NCBI RefSeq assembly: GCF_044891285.1
Contig: NZ_JAUIYO010000002.1
Location: 62,001 to 126,000, forward strand
DNA length: 64,000 nucleotides
Origin: Pseudobacillus lumedeiriae
GTDB lineage: Bacteria > Bacillota > Bacilli > Bacillales > Domibacillaceae
Direction: 5' to 3'
Under the pieces are notes generated by a model that had not been told where the DNA came from, did not search any database, and worked only from the letters and a program-made list of their open reading frames with translations. Shown here one piece after another: positions 1-8,235 of the stretch. The stretch's first letter is position 1; the number at the start of each line of letters is the position of its first letter. The translations under genes were made by a program, and so were the position numbers.

Positions 1-1
1 C

Positions 2-529
2 GTATGGGGCATTTTATTTTCAGGCTTTACGTCTAAAACAGGCAATGCCGATGTCGATGCTTTACTGACAAGAGGCGGAATGGATAGTATGATGTTTACG
101 ATTTCGCTCGTTTTGCTGTCGCTAAGTCTTGGCGGCCTGCTATTTTCTCTTGGTGTCATCCCGCGTTTATTTGAAGCAGTTGAGCATCGTTTGAAAAACG
201 CAGGGAGCACAGTGGCAGCTGCAGCTGGATCAGCCATAGGCATTAACTTCATTATTGGAGAACAGTATCTCTCTATTTTATTAACAGGTGAGGCCTTTCA
301 GCGGCAGTTTGAGAAAGTCGGTTTGGCAAAAAAGAATTTATCAAGAACATTAGAAGATGCTGGTACCGTTATTAATCCGCTTGTCCCTTGGGGAGTATGC
401 GGTGTATTTATCACGAACATGCTTGGAGTGGCGACTGTTGACTATTTGCCATTCGCCTTCTTTTGTCTGTTGAGTCCTATACTCACTATTCTATATGGCA
501 TGACTGGCTGGACATTAACGAAAAAATAA
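2..529 (+). CDS. Na+/H+ antiporter NhaC family, C-terminal part (5' cut by window edge)
   Basis: The reading frame is open from base 2, so the gene starts upstream and only about 175 C-terminal residues are visible. They form several hydrophobic membrane segments. The stretch LEDAGTVINPLVPW followed by GVCGVFI is characteristic of NhaC/MleN-type antiporters, which exchange cytoplasmic Na+ (or malate and lactate in MleN) for protons at the cell membrane. An internal ATG at 80 is not the start, because the upstream codons (ending DVDALLTRGG) belong to the same protein. A hairpin terminator follows closely. The family call is firm; the substrate cannot be decided from this fragment. Confidence 0.85.
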   Translation, partial: VWGILFSGFTSKTGNADVDALLTRGGMDSMMFTISLVLLSLSLGGLLFSLGVIPRLFEAVEHRLKNAGSTVAAAAGSAIGINFIIGEQYLSILLTGEAFQRQFEKVGLAKKNLSRTLEDAGTVINPLVPWGVCGVFITNMLGVATVDYLPFAFFCLLSPILTILYGMTGWTLTKK

Positions 530-537
530 TAATTGTA

Positions 538-570
538 GAAGGGAACGTTTATTCGTTCTCTTTTTTTTTG
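538..570 (+). terminator. Rho-independent terminator of the NhaC gene
   Basis: The stem pairs GGGAACG with CGTTCTC around a short AT loop and is followed by a run of nine T. It lies 9 bases after the stop codon. Confidence 0.8.
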
Positions 571-646
571 GCTATGTTAATGACTAGTGTTGATGTTGAT
601 GCTTTGTCGATTAGAGGAGAAATTAACAAGGGAATTTTAGATAGCC
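570..646 (+). repeat. Dispersed repeat family 1, copy A (short, degenerate)
   Basis: It begins GGCTATGTTAATGACTAG and ends in AATTAACAAGGG...GATAGCC, matching the outer ends of the other intergenic copies in this window. The inner GTTGAT/ATTAAC parts are degenerate. The open frame across it is not a gene. Confidence 0.6.
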
Positions 647-721
647 TTTTTTATAGGATGATTATCTATAGGGTGTTCACTTATTTGTCTTAAAACAGTG
701 CTTTGAATTCGCTGCTCAAAG

Positions 722-750
722 TTGAATGTCGAATATTAGTACATTATAGT
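722..750 (+). promoter_or_regulatory. Predicted sigma-A promoter of the RND transporter gene
   Basis: TTGAAT (722-727) and TATAGT (745-750) are separated by exactly 17 bases, about 55 bases upstream of the chosen start codon. This is a sequence match only. Confidence 0.55.
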
Positions 751-804
751 TAAATAGGTAAGCCATTACAAAAAGTGAATGAGGTGTATGAAAGGAGATT
801 TATT

Positions 805-3800
805 TTGAGAATTAGCAACTTTTCTATTAAGAGGCCAGTATTTACAATTGTTGTTATGTTTCTGGTCATTATATTAGGTGCGGTTTCTCTTTTCAAAATT
901 CCGCTTAAATTAATCCCTGATATTAACCCGCCTGTTGCGGTTGTTGTTACTTCTTATGAAGGGGCAAGTCCGATAGAGATTGTTGAAAAAGTGACAAAGC
1001 CTTTAGAAGAGAGCTTGTCCACTCTTCCTGGAATTAAAAATATTACTTCCACTACGAGAGAAGGATCCAACCTGATCTTAATGGAGTTTTCCTGGAGTAC
1101 GAACATTGAGGACATTCAGTCGGATGTGCTGCAGCGGATTGATCGGACACCTATTCCAAAAGAAGCGAGTAAACCGCAATTTATGAAATTTGATCCTTCT
1201 CAATTTCCGATTATTCAATTATCACTGCAGTCAGCCGGCAATGAAAAAGAATTGCAAAAACTGGCTGATCAATTGGAAAAAGACTTAATGACAGTAGAAG
1301 GAGTCGCTAATGTTAATGTTTCAGGTACTCTTGACGAGGAAATTGTTATTGAACTAGATGAGAAAAAGCTGGAGGAATACAACTTATCGCAATCTGATAT
1401 CGTACAGCTGATTCAGACTAATAACATTTCACTTCCTGGAAGTACAGTAGAGTCAAATGGAATGTCCTTAACGACAAGGATCATCAGCCAGCTGACAAGC
1501 ACTGAAGAAGTGAAGAATCTGGTGCTGACTGTGAATCCTCTTAGCGGAACCGAAATCACTATTGGCGACGTTGCATCGGTTGAATCAAAAAGAAAAACGG
1601 CTCGCAGTGTAACGAGAGCAAATGAACATCCAGCGGTTCTGCTAAGTGTATTACAGCAGGCAGATGCAAACACAGCGGAAGTATCTAAGGAGTTCAAAAA
1701 GCGGCTTGATGAATTACTGAAGGAAAAGCGATATAAGAGTGTCCGGGCAGATATTTTATTCGATCAAGGGGATTATATTCGCCTTGCTATTGGAAACATT
1801 GGCAGCTCGCTCGTGCTTGGCGGCGCTTTTGCCATGCTCGTTTTATTTGCTTTTTTGAGAAATGTTAGAAGCCCGCTCATCATTGGTGTGGCTATTCCTT
1901 ATTCAGTTATCGTTACGTTCGTATTAATGTACTTTGCGGACTTTAATTTAAATATTATGACGCTTGGTGCGCTTGCCTTAGGAATTGGTATGCTCGTTGA
2001 CAATGCTATTGTTGTCATTGAGAACATTTACCGCCATCTATCAATGGGAAAAGATTCCCGGCAGGCGGCTCGTGATGGAGCAAAGGAAGTAGGGACGGCG
2101 ATTACAGCGTCCACGTTAACGACTATTGCTGTTTTTTTGCCTGTCGTCTTTATTTCCGGAATTCTTGGGCAGATTTTTAAAGAATTTGCTTTGACGATTT
2201 CTTTTAGTCTTGCTGCCTCACTTGTTGTTGCTTTAACTGTCATTCCAATGATGGCGAGCCGCTGGTTAAAGCAGCCGGCAGCGAAAAAGGCAGGCAGCAA
2301 AGAGTCAAGAGCAATCGAGCGATACGAATCCGCTGTCCGCTGGGCACTGCGTCATCGGCTGCTTGTGATTTTAACCTCACTTGTTATGCTGATTGTTGGC
2401 GGATTAGGATTAACGACTGTCGGTACACAATTTCTTCCGGCAACGGATGAAGGATTTTTTAACATTAGGCTGGAAGTGGAAAATGGCACTTCTTTAAACA
2501 AGACGAATGAAGTAGTGAAAGCGATAGAGAAGGAATTAAGGAAGGAAAAAGACGTAGAAGTGTACGTTAGTCTTGTGGGATCAACCCAAGAAGATACATT
2601 TAGAGGAACAGGTTCATCGAATGTCGCTGAGCTATACGTGAAGTTGAAGCCTCTTGAAAAAAGGGAGCGTTCTGTTTTTGCTTTTGTTGATGAGATGAAG
2701 CCGACTGTAGAAAAGGCTGCACGTCAAGTAAACAGTACGGCTGAAGTGACGTTTAACATGCAGTCAGCCTCTGGATCAAGTCCGCAAACGCTCGTCTTTA
2801 ACGTGCGCGATGCAAATCCAGAACGGCTTGATCAGACCGTTCGAGAGGTGAAGAAGGCTGTTGCGGATATTCCTGAAATGACAGAGGTATCTACTAATAG
2901 AGAAGAAACCGTGAAAGAGATTCAAATAACAGTGAAACGGGACAAAGCGCTTGAAGCCGGCATTGTACCTGCTCAAATTGCTTCGATTGTAAATGATGCA
3001 ACAAGGGGAGTTCTTGCTGCACAAATTATTAATAAACGTTCAGAAGTGCAAACTGTCGTTGTCCGCTATGACGAGCAAGTAACAAAAAGTATCAGTCAAT
3101 TGAAGAAACTGCTCGTCAAAACACCGTCGGGCAATTTTTATAAACTGGAAGATCTTGCAGATATCGACATCAAACAAGGACCTGTAGTCATTCAGCGTAT
3201 TAATCAGCAAGAAGCCGTACAGTTTACTGCAAAATATACAGCTAATACGAACTTAGGCGCTGTATCTAAAAAGGTAGATGAAAAAATGGCGGATCTTGAT
3301 TTATCCGATGAAACGACGATTGCATTTGGTGGTGATCGCGAATTACTTGAAAGCTCTATCGATGATATGGTGTTGGCGCTTATTTTGGCGATCGTCTTAA
3401 TTTACATTGTGATGGCTGCTCAATATGAGTCGTTTAAATACCCATTTGTGATCATGTTTACCGTTCCATTAGCGGTGATTGGTGTTGCTCTTGCTTTAAC
3501 AGCAACAAGAACGCCGATCAGTATACCGGCTGTTATTGGTATTCTGATACTTGCTGGTATTGTCGTGAATAATGCTATTGTTATTGTTGATTACATTATT
3601 CAAAGGAAGAGAAATGGAATGAGCAGCTATGACGCGATTGTGGAATCAGCAAAAGACAGAGTGCGTCCGATTTTAATGACCTCTTTAACGACCATTCTCG
3701 GTCTTGTTCCACTTGCCATTGGCGTTGGCAGCGGAACAGAAATTAATCAGCCGATGGGGATTGCAGTTATAGGAGGCCTCGTGTCCAGTACGCTGTTAAC

Positions 3801-3864
3801 TTTATTTGTCATTCCTGTTGTGTATAGCTTCTTTGACAAAGAAACGAGAAAAATAAATAGCTAA
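805..3864 (+). CDS. RND (HAE1/AcrB-type) efflux transporter
   Basis: A proton-driven exporter of 1019 residues, the usual size for AcrB/SwrC-type pumps. The start is TTG at 805, because AAAGGAGA lies at 791-798 and the product then begins RISNFSIKRPVF, as RND proteins do; an upstream in-frame GTG at 775 has no ribosome site. One membrane helix (about 10-30) precedes a large outside loop, then a helix bundle at about 330-480; the second half repeats this with helices from about 845. The TM4 relay motif reads VDNAIVVIENI, with D399 kept and N400 where AcrB has a second Asp. The matching second-half motif is VNNAIVIVDYI. SwrC of B. subtilis is the likely type: surfactin tolerance and swarming. 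No membrane-fusion or regulator gene is adjacent, so the gene looks monocistronic. Confidence 0.9.
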   Translation: MRISNFSIKRPVFTIVVMFLVIILGAVSLFKIPLKLIPDINPPVAVVVTSYEGASPIEIVEKVTKPLEESLSTLPGIKNITSTTREGSNLILMEFSWSTNIEDIQSDVLQRIDRTPIPKEASKPQFMKFDPSQFPIIQLSLQSAGNEKELQKLADQLEKDLMTVEGVANVNVSGTLDEEIVIELDEKKLEEYNLSQSDIVQLIQTNNISLPGSTVESNGMSLTTRIISQLTSTEEVKNLVLTVNPLSGTEITIGDVASVESKRKTARSVTRANEHPAVLLSVLQQADANTAEVSKEFKKRLDELLKEKRYKSVRADILFDQGDYIRLAIGNIGSSLVLGGAFAMLVLFAFLRNVRSPLIIGVAIPYSVIVTFVLMYFADFNLNIMTLGALALGIGMLVDNAIVVIENIYRHLSMGKDSRQAARDGAKEVGTAITASTLTTIAVFLPVVFISGILGQIFKEFALTISFSLAASLVVALTVIPMMASRWLKQPAAKKAGSKESRAIERYESAVRWALRHRLLVILTSLVMLIVGGLGLTTVGTQFLPATDEGFFNIRLEVENGTSLNKTNEVVKAIEKELRKEKDVEVYVSLVGSTQEDTFRGTGSSNVAELYVKLKPLEKRERSVFAFVDEMKPTVEKAARQVNSTAEVTFNMQSASGSSPQTLVFNVRDANPERLDQTVREVKKAVADIPEMTEVSTNREETVKEIQITVKRDKALEAGIVPAQIASIVNDATRGVLAAQIINKRSEVQTVVVRYDEQVTKSISQLKKLLVKTPSGNFYKLEDLADIDIKQGPVVIQRINQQEAVQFTAKYTANTNLGAVSKKVDEKMADLDLSDETTIAFGGDRELLESSIDDMVLALILAIVLIYIVMAAQYESFKYPFVIMFTVPLAVIGVALALTATRTPISIPAVIGILILAGIVVNNAIVIVDYIIQRKRNGMSSYDAIVESAKDRVRPILMTSLTTILGLVPLAIGVGSGTEINQPMGIAVIGGLVSSTLLTLFVIPVVYSFFDKETRKINS

Positions 3865-3870
3865 AAAATG

Positions 3871-3899
3871 TTTACAAGCCCATAAATAAGCTTTATACT
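3871..3899 (+). promoter_or_regulatory. Promoter of the manganese riboswitch/terC transcript
   Basis: TTTACA (3871-3876) and TATACT (3894-3899) have 17-base spacing and sit just before the riboswitch. Transcription would start near 3906. Confidence 0.7.
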
Positions 3900-3918
3900 A
3901 ATTGTATAAACAACTGAA

Positions 3919-4076
3919 TCTTCAATGACGCAAGTCAAAGGGGAGTAGCGTTAGGTATTATACCTAAAACAAAGTCGTCAATTCATGGATGAGAGCCATC
4001 CATCGGCTTTGTTGACATGAGTAGAAGCATGTCCAGCGAGACCTTTGCCTATTTTATGGGCAAAGGTCTTTTTTGT
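3919..4076 (+). ncRNA. yybP-ykoY manganese riboswitch
   Basis: The conserved L1 segment GGGGAGTAGC (3940-3949) and the L3 segment CCAGCGAGACC (4033-4043) of the yybP-ykoY class are both present. A GACATG/CATGTC stem (4014-4019 with 4028-4033) lies between them. Base P1 can form from CAAAGG (3936-3941) with CCTTTG (4042-4047). That same CCTTTG strand is needed for the downstream terminator, so the two structures exclude each other. In this class Mn2+ stabilises the aptamer and turns expression on. The downstream gene encodes a TerC/YkoY protein, the classic partner. Confidence 0.95.
4039..4076 (+). terminator. Riboswitch-controlled intrinsic terminator
   Basis: GACCTTTGCC (4040-4049) pairs perfectly with GGCAAAGGTC (4059-4068), followed by T-rich sequence. 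It overlaps the 3' strand of riboswitch helix P1, so it acts as the expression platform. Confidence 0.9.
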
Positions 4077-4137
4077 TGTTTATATTCAGTTCCTCTGGAT
4101 AAAAATATGAGAGGAGCTATAGGAGGAGATTTTATTT

Positions 4138-4920
4138 ATGGATTCAATCTGGCTAGAGTATGCTTGGGCATTATTAATCTTAATTGGATTAGAAGGATTG
4201 TTATCGGCTGATAATGCCCTAGTACTGGCGGTGATAGCCAAACATTTACCCGATGATCAGAAAAGAAGAGCGATTAGTTACGGAATCATTTTGGCTTTCG
4301 TTTTCCGATTTGCTGCCCTTTTTGCCATTTCTTTCATTGCAAACGTTTGGCAAGTACAAGCGATAGGAGCAGCCTACCTCCTTTACCTGGGCTTAAAGCA
4401 TGTCATTGGGGCCCGGTTCGGCAAAGAAAATGAGAATATTCGTGAAGAGGTTGAAGAGGAAGGGAAGGTAGCTGCAGGGAAAGGCTTCTGGCCCACAGTA
4501 GGGAAAATTGGTTTAGCTGACCTGGCTTTTGCCATTGATTCAATTCTAGCTGCGGTTGCTCTAGCACTCGGTCTTCCAGATTCACCGCTTGGTGACTTTG
4601 GCGGCATGGATGCCGGAAAGTTTATTGTTGTTGTTCTTGGAGGGATTGCCGGTCTTATCTTGATTAAGTATGCGGCAACCTGGTTTGTTAAACTTCTTGA
4701 TCAACGTCCAGCATTGGAAACAACGGCTTATGCAATTGTTGCTTGGGTCGGAGTCAAGCTTACTGTCATTACTCTCGCGCACGAGGATATTGGTGTCTTA
4801 AGTCATGATTTTCCACACAGTACCGTTTGGACTCTGATCTTCTATGGTGTATTGGTAGGCATTGCTCTAATCGGCTGGTTTGCACCTGCCAATAAGTTAT
4901 CAAAGAAAGAGACACGATGA
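4138..4920 (+). CDS. ykoY: TerC-family integral membrane Mn2+ exporter (YkoY/MeeY)
   Basis: A 260-residue polytopic membrane protein with the two TerC acidic motifs: GLLSADNALVLAV (D25) and DLAFAIDSILAAV (D128, D134). These acidic residues are thought to carry the metal. In B. subtilis the YkoY (MeeY) and YceF (MeeF) proteins export manganese, protecting the cytoplasm and supplying Mn to secreted and membrane enzymes. The start is ATG at 4138 behind a very strong AGGAGGAGA at 4121-4129. The gene sits directly behind the manganese riboswitch, so induction by excess Mn2+ is expected. Its position upstream of a kinE block matches ykoY in B. subtilis. The family and Mn link are firm; orthology to YkoY rather than YceF rests on context. 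Confidence 0.9.
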   Translation: MDSIWLEYAWALLILIGLEGLLSADNALVLAVIAKHLPDDQKRRAISYGIILAFVFRFAALFAISFIANVWQVQAIGAAYLLYLGLKHVIGARFGKENENIREEVEEEGKVAAGKGFWPTVGKIGLADLAFAIDSILAAVALALGLPDSPLGDFGGMDAGKFIVVVLGGIAGLILIKYAATWFVKLLDQRPALETTAYAIVAWVGVKLTVITLAHEDIGVLSHDFPHSTVWTLIFYGVLVGIALIGWFAPANKLSKKETR

Positions 4921-4931
4921 AAGACCATAAA

Positions 4932-5004
4932 GAAAAGAGGAAGACGATGTTAGACAATGCATACATCAATAATAGATTAATCTATTGACCTTCCTCTTCT
5001 TTTC
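4932..5004. terminator. Long inverted repeat after terC, possible terminator
   Basis: GAAAAGAGGAAG (4932-4943) is mirrored by CTTCCTCTTCTTTTC (4990-5004) around a 46-base loop. The loop contains its own palindrome AATAGATTAATCTATT. Termination is inferred from the T-rich right arm. Confidence 0.45.
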
Positions 5005-5049
5005 ATAGCAATTAAACCTTTTGAAAAACAGAAAGAGCTCGTTATCGAC

Positions 5050-5088
5050 AAAATGAGTCGACTCAATAACTTTGAGTCGACTCATTTT
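5050..5088. terminator. Bidirectional terminator between terC and the MFS gene
   Basis: A perfect 17-base stem built on AAAATGAGTCGACTCAA (5050-5066) and its complement (5072-5088), with a 5-base loop and A/T tracts on both flanks. It serves the convergent genes on either side. Confidence 0.9.
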
Positions 5089-5093
5089 TATAT

Positions 5094-6290
5094 TTAACCG
5101 GCTTTAAGGATGGAATGATGAGGAGCCTTGTTTCTTCCATGCAACAGATAATATAAAAAGATGCTGGAAAGTACAAGAAGGGAAATCGCCATATATAATC
5201 CCCGGTACCCTGTCAGAGGAAGAAGGAAGCCTAATATGTACGGTCCAGTAGTCATTCCTATATCGCCTAAAATGAAAAAGGTAGAGGTGGCCAATCCGGC
5301 ACGGTGAGGCGGAACATGCTTAACAGCAATGGCTTGCGTACTTGATTGAAGTGTGCCAAAGCCTAAACCAATGAAAGCTCCCGCTAATAATAGGGTAAAT
5401 CCGTGATGTGCTTGACTAAGCAGGAATAAACCAACAGCAAATAAAATGAGCGAGGGATACATAACGAAATTTTCCCCTTTCGCATCAAACCATTTACCGG
5501 TAAATGGTCTTGAAGCCACAATACATAAAGCAAATATGACAAAAAAGAAACTGGCAGCGTCCAGCAGATGAATATTTTTAGAATAAGTCATAAGAAACGT
5601 AAGAATGCCGGAATAACTAAAGTTGATAATGGCTACTACAATAGAAATAGGGACTGCTTTCTTTTCAATAAAGTCTTTTATGTGAAAGCCGCTCATTGAG
5701 GAAGTTTGTGTTTTTGGCTGGTCCACAGCAGGAATTTTCAAAAAGATCGTAACGAGAAAACTGAATGCTGCAAACAGAAAACAAACGAGAAAAATCATAT
5801 TAAAACTTCCATGCTGAGTGATGAATACCCCTAAAAATGGACCGATGGCCGCGGCGAGGGTATTGCTTAATGTGAAGTATCCAATTCCTTGACCGCGCCG
5901 TTCAGAGGGAACGAGTCCTACTACAATGGTATTTGTCGCAGTAGCTGCAATCCCAAAGGATACACCGTGAAAGAAACGGTTTAAAAGAAGCAAAAGTAAG
6001 TTATTTACTTCAAAATATAAAGCAGTAGTAATCAACCCGAAAATTAAGCCGGCATACAGCATTTTCTTTCGGCCCAGCCGATCAAGAAATTTTCCGGCAA
6101 AAGGGCGGGAAATTAAAACACCTAAAATAAAGATGCTCGAAGCGAGACCGGCTTGACTTTGCGTAGCATGAAGCTTCTCCATCGCATATTCTGAAAAAAT
6201 GACGACTAATAAATAAAAGGTTAGAAAGAGAAAAAGATTTGTAGAAAAAACGATGAAAAAATCTTTCGTCCATAGTTTTTGTTTACTCAT
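5094..6290 (-). CDS. Major facilitator superfamily drug-type exporter
   Basis: A 398-residue, 12-helix MFS permease. The motif-A region after helix 2 is present (GKFLDRLGRKK), as is the second-half counterpart (GKWFDAKGENF). MFS proteins of this DHA1-like layout expel small toxic molecules using the proton gradient; the substrate cannot be read from sequence. AGGAG lies 8 bases before the ATG at 6290. It is the second gene of a two-gene unit with the MarR regulator upstream (17-base gap). Induction when a ligand releases the MarR repressor is the likely control. Confidence 0.85.
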   Translation of the reverse strand: MSKQKLWTKDFFIVFSTNLFLFLTFYLLVVIFSEYAMEKLHATQSQAGLASSIFILGVLISRPFAGKFLDRLGRKKMLYAGLIFGLITTALYFEVNNLLLLLLNRFFHGVSFGIAATATNTIVVGLVPSERRGQGIGYFTLSNTLAAAIGPFLGVFITQHGSFNMIFLVCFLFAAFSFLVTIFLKIPAVDQPKTQTSSMSGFHIKDFIEKKAVPISIVVAIINFSYSGILTFLMTYSKNIHLLDAASFFFVIFALCIVASRPFTGKWFDAKGENFVMYPSLILFAVGLFLLSQAHHGFTLLLAGAFIGLGFGTLQSSTQAIAVKHVPPHRAGLATSTFFILGDIGMTTGPYILGFLLPLTGYRGLYMAISLLVLSSIFLYYLLHGRNKAPHHSILKAG

Positions 6291-6307
6291 ATGTAGGGCT
6301 CCTCATT

Positions 6308-6721
6308 TTACTCGTTTACATTATTTTTTATTTTTCTCAACGTTGTGAAAAATTGCTCTTGTTCTTCTTGGGAAATACCTTGTAATGCATTCTGTTCAAT
6401 TTTATGAACTAGTTCACTGCCTAACGTATACATTTCTTCCCCTTTATCAGTGAGCATAATTCTTTTTTCACGTTTGTCATTTCCCGGAACTTGCTGGATT
6501 AACTGTTTTTTCTCCAAGCGGTTCACTGTACGGGTAACAGCTGATTTTTCTACATGCAAATAGTGGGAAATTTCTACAAGTGTGGAAGAGCCAAAGTTTT
6601 TTAAATAATTCGTAATGAGCCACTGAGAGTGATACAGTTCATTTGTAGTAAGCTGACTATTCAGCTTATTAATTAAAAGCCTGGATAACTGTAAATACTC
6701 ATGAAATACTTGGTCCGTCAT
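6308..6721 (-). CDS. MarR-family transcriptional regulator
   Basis: A 137-residue winged-helix regulator. The DNA-binding core is seen in TLVEISHYLHVEKSAVTRTVNRLEKKQLIQ, with the wing after it (GNDKREKRIMLTDKG). The start ATG at 6721 (MTDQVFHEYLQL) is chosen because GAAGGAG precedes it; a longer frame to 6760 would run into the operator and promoter. It is first in an operon with the MFS exporter. A perfect palindrome overlaps its own -10 box, so autorepression and repression of the exporter are likely. The inducer is unknown. Confidence 0.9.
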   Translation of the reverse strand: MTDQVFHEYLQLSRLLINKLNSQLTTNELYHSQWLITNYLKNFGSSTLVEISHYLHVEKSAVTRTVNRLEKKQLIQQVPGNDKREKRIMLTDKGEEMYTLGSELVHKIEQNALQGISQEEQEQFFTTLRKIKNNVNE

Positions 6722-6743
6722 CCGTATGATCGCTCCTTCGTTA

Positions 6744-6765
6744 TATAGTTGACTAGTCAACTATA
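6744..6765. promoter_or_regulatory. MarR-type operator palindrome
   Basis: A perfect 22-base palindrome with half site TATAGTTGACT centred between 6754 and 6755. It covers the -10 element of the marR promoter. Size, symmetry and position are those expected of a MarR-dimer operator; assignment to this MarR is inferred. Confidence 0.8.
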
Positions 6766-6788
6766 CATTTTTTCTGCACATGCTTCAA
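6760..6788 (-). promoter_or_regulatory. Promoter of the marR-MFS operon
   Basis: Read on the minus strand, TTGAAG (6783-6788) and TATAGT (6760-6765) are spaced by 17 bases. The -10 box lies inside the palindromic operator. Confidence 0.75.
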
Positions 6789-6937
6789 TTATATATTTGA
6801 CATACCTTTAATATAGATAGGAAATCACGATGTTTTTGGGATAATTGTAAAAAATTAAAAAAACTTAAAACCGTTTTTTATATTTAACCGTTACCTAATA
6901 TAGATAAATAAAAAGTGGAAAGGAGCAGAAAGGTGAA

Positions 6938-7720
6938 TTGAAGAATACCATTGTGTTAACTGGCTTATTAATCACGATGCTCGTACTGTTCGGAAGTATA
7001 TCCTCTGTCATTTCAAAAAAGGGGAGCGCGATGAACAATGATGCAGTTGTCAAAGTCTATGGACCAGGAGGACCTCTCGGACCGATGAAAGAGGCTGCGG
7101 AACAATTTACAAAAGAAACAGGAATAAAAGTGGAAGTAATAGCTGGTCCGGAAGAGAAGTGGATCGGGCAGGCGAAACAGGAGGCAGATATCATTTACGG
7201 TGGTTCAGAGTATATGCTCACTAGTTTTATAAACAGTCATCCTAATATGATTGATGAAAAAACAAGGACAGACTTATATATGCGGGCAGCCGGTATATTA
7301 GTGAGAAAAGGAAATCCGAAAAACATTCAATCACTAGAGGATTTAACAAACAACGGTGTGAAAATTATTGATGTAAATGGAGCAGGACAACTAGGACTAT
7401 GGGAAGATTTAGCGGGAAGAAAAGGATTGATTCCCGGCATTGAAAGAAACATCGCTAAATCTGTTAAAACGAGTGCTGAAGCGATTGAGCTTTGGAAAGC
7501 GAATGCCAAATATGATGCGTGGATCACGTATGAATCGTGGCATTATCGATTAAGCGATGTCACTGATTTAGTTCAGCTTCCGGAACAGGACAAACTGTAC
7601 AGAGGAACACCAATCAGTATGACCAATCAATCAGACAATAAAAAAGAAGCAAGACAGTTTATTGAATATTTAAAAACGGAGAAAGCCCATCAGGTTTTTA
7701 AAAAATGGGGATGGGAATAA
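6938..7720 (+). CDS. AcfC-like extracytoplasmic solute-binding protein
   Basis: The protein has 260 residues with an N-terminal hydrophobic signal or anchor (about 4-26) after positively charged residues, then a class II binding-protein fold. The pattern VYGPGGPLGPMKEAAEQF, AGPEEKWIGQAKQEADIIY, DVNGAGQLGLWED and the C-terminal FKKWGW match the AcfC group of ModA-like proteins, named after accessory colonization factor C of Vibrio. Ligand and role are not established in Bacillus. There is no lipobox Cys, so it is secreted or held by its uncleaved helix. The start is TTG at 6938 behind AAAGGTG, though the spacing is short. No permease or ATPase is nearby. It is 15-21 bases upstream of a lipoprotein gene and probably co-transcribed with it. 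Confidence 0.75.
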   Translation: MKNTIVLTGLLITMLVLFGSISSVISKKGSAMNNDAVVKVYGPGGPLGPMKEAAEQFTKETGIKVEVIAGPEEKWIGQAKQEADIIYGGSEYMLTSFINSHPNMIDEKTRTDLYMRAAGILVRKGNPKNIQSLEDLTNNGVKIIDVNGAGQLGLWEDLAGRKGLIPGIERNIAKSVKTSAEAIELWKANAKYDAWITYESWHYRLSDVTDLVQLPEQDKLYRGTPISMTNQSDNKKEARQFIEYLKTEKAHQVFKKWGWE

Positions 7721-7735
7721 GTAATGAAGGAGTAG

Positions 7736-8224
7736 ATGAAAATGACTAAAAAATTATGGATGGCGTCACTATTTGTTATGTTATTGCTTTTAGCTGCTTG
7801 TGGAAAATCTGACAATGACAATGCTGCTGAACCAGCGGCTGATCAAGAGCCTGTTGTGGAAACAGCTGTTGAAGAATCAGCAAGTTTGAAATTACTGGAG
7901 AATGAAGCGGTTGGTGACTATCTTGCTGATTCTGAAGGAATGACACTTTATTATTTTAAGAAAGATGAGGCAGGAAAAAGTAATTGCAGCGGTGAATGTG
8001 TAGAAAAATGGCCTCCGTTTACAGCGAAACAGTTTGATGTGCCTGCTGGATGGAATAAAGAAGATTTTGCAACGATCAAAAGAGAAGATAACGGAATGGA
8101 GCAAGTGACGTATAAAGGCTTTCCGCTTTATTATTTTGTCAAAGATCAAAAAGAAGGAGATACAAACGGTCAAGGTGTGAAAGATGTATGGTTTATTGTA
8201 AATAGTGAAACTGCTTTTAAATAG
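7736..8224 (+). CDS. Lipoprotein with secreted-repeat (COG4315-type) domain
   Basis: A 162-residue lipoprotein. The signal peptide ends in LLLAAC with Cys22 as the lipid site, followed by a disordered acidic linker. Two copies of the family motif are visible: GMTLYYFKKDEAGKSNCSG...WPPF and GFPLYYFVKDQKEGDTNGQG. This repeat is typical of predicted lipoproteins of unknown function that are often found near ECF sigma factors. A Cys pair (NCSGEC) sits after the first repeat. ATG at 7742 is an alternative start with better distance from AAGGAG (7727-7732). It follows the AcfC-like gene closely and lies upstream of an ECF sigma/anti-sigma pair. Confidence 0.8.
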   Translation: MKMTKKLWMASLFVMLLLLAACGKSDNDNAAEPAADQEPVVETAVEESASLKLLENEAVGDYLADSEGMTLYYFKKDEAGKSNCSGECVEKWPPFTAKQFDVPAGWNKEDFATIKREDNGMEQVTYKGFPLYYFVKDQKEGDTNGQGVKDVWFIVNSETAFK

Positions 8225-8235
8225 GGAAAGAATAG

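Noticed and set aside
463..693. Open frame of 76 codons after the NhaC gene
   Set aside because: It overlaps the NhaC end, crosses a terminator and repeat copy A, and has no ribosome site.
4017..4211. Open frame over the riboswitch and terC start
   Set aside because: It runs through the aptamer and terminator and overlaps terC in another frame.
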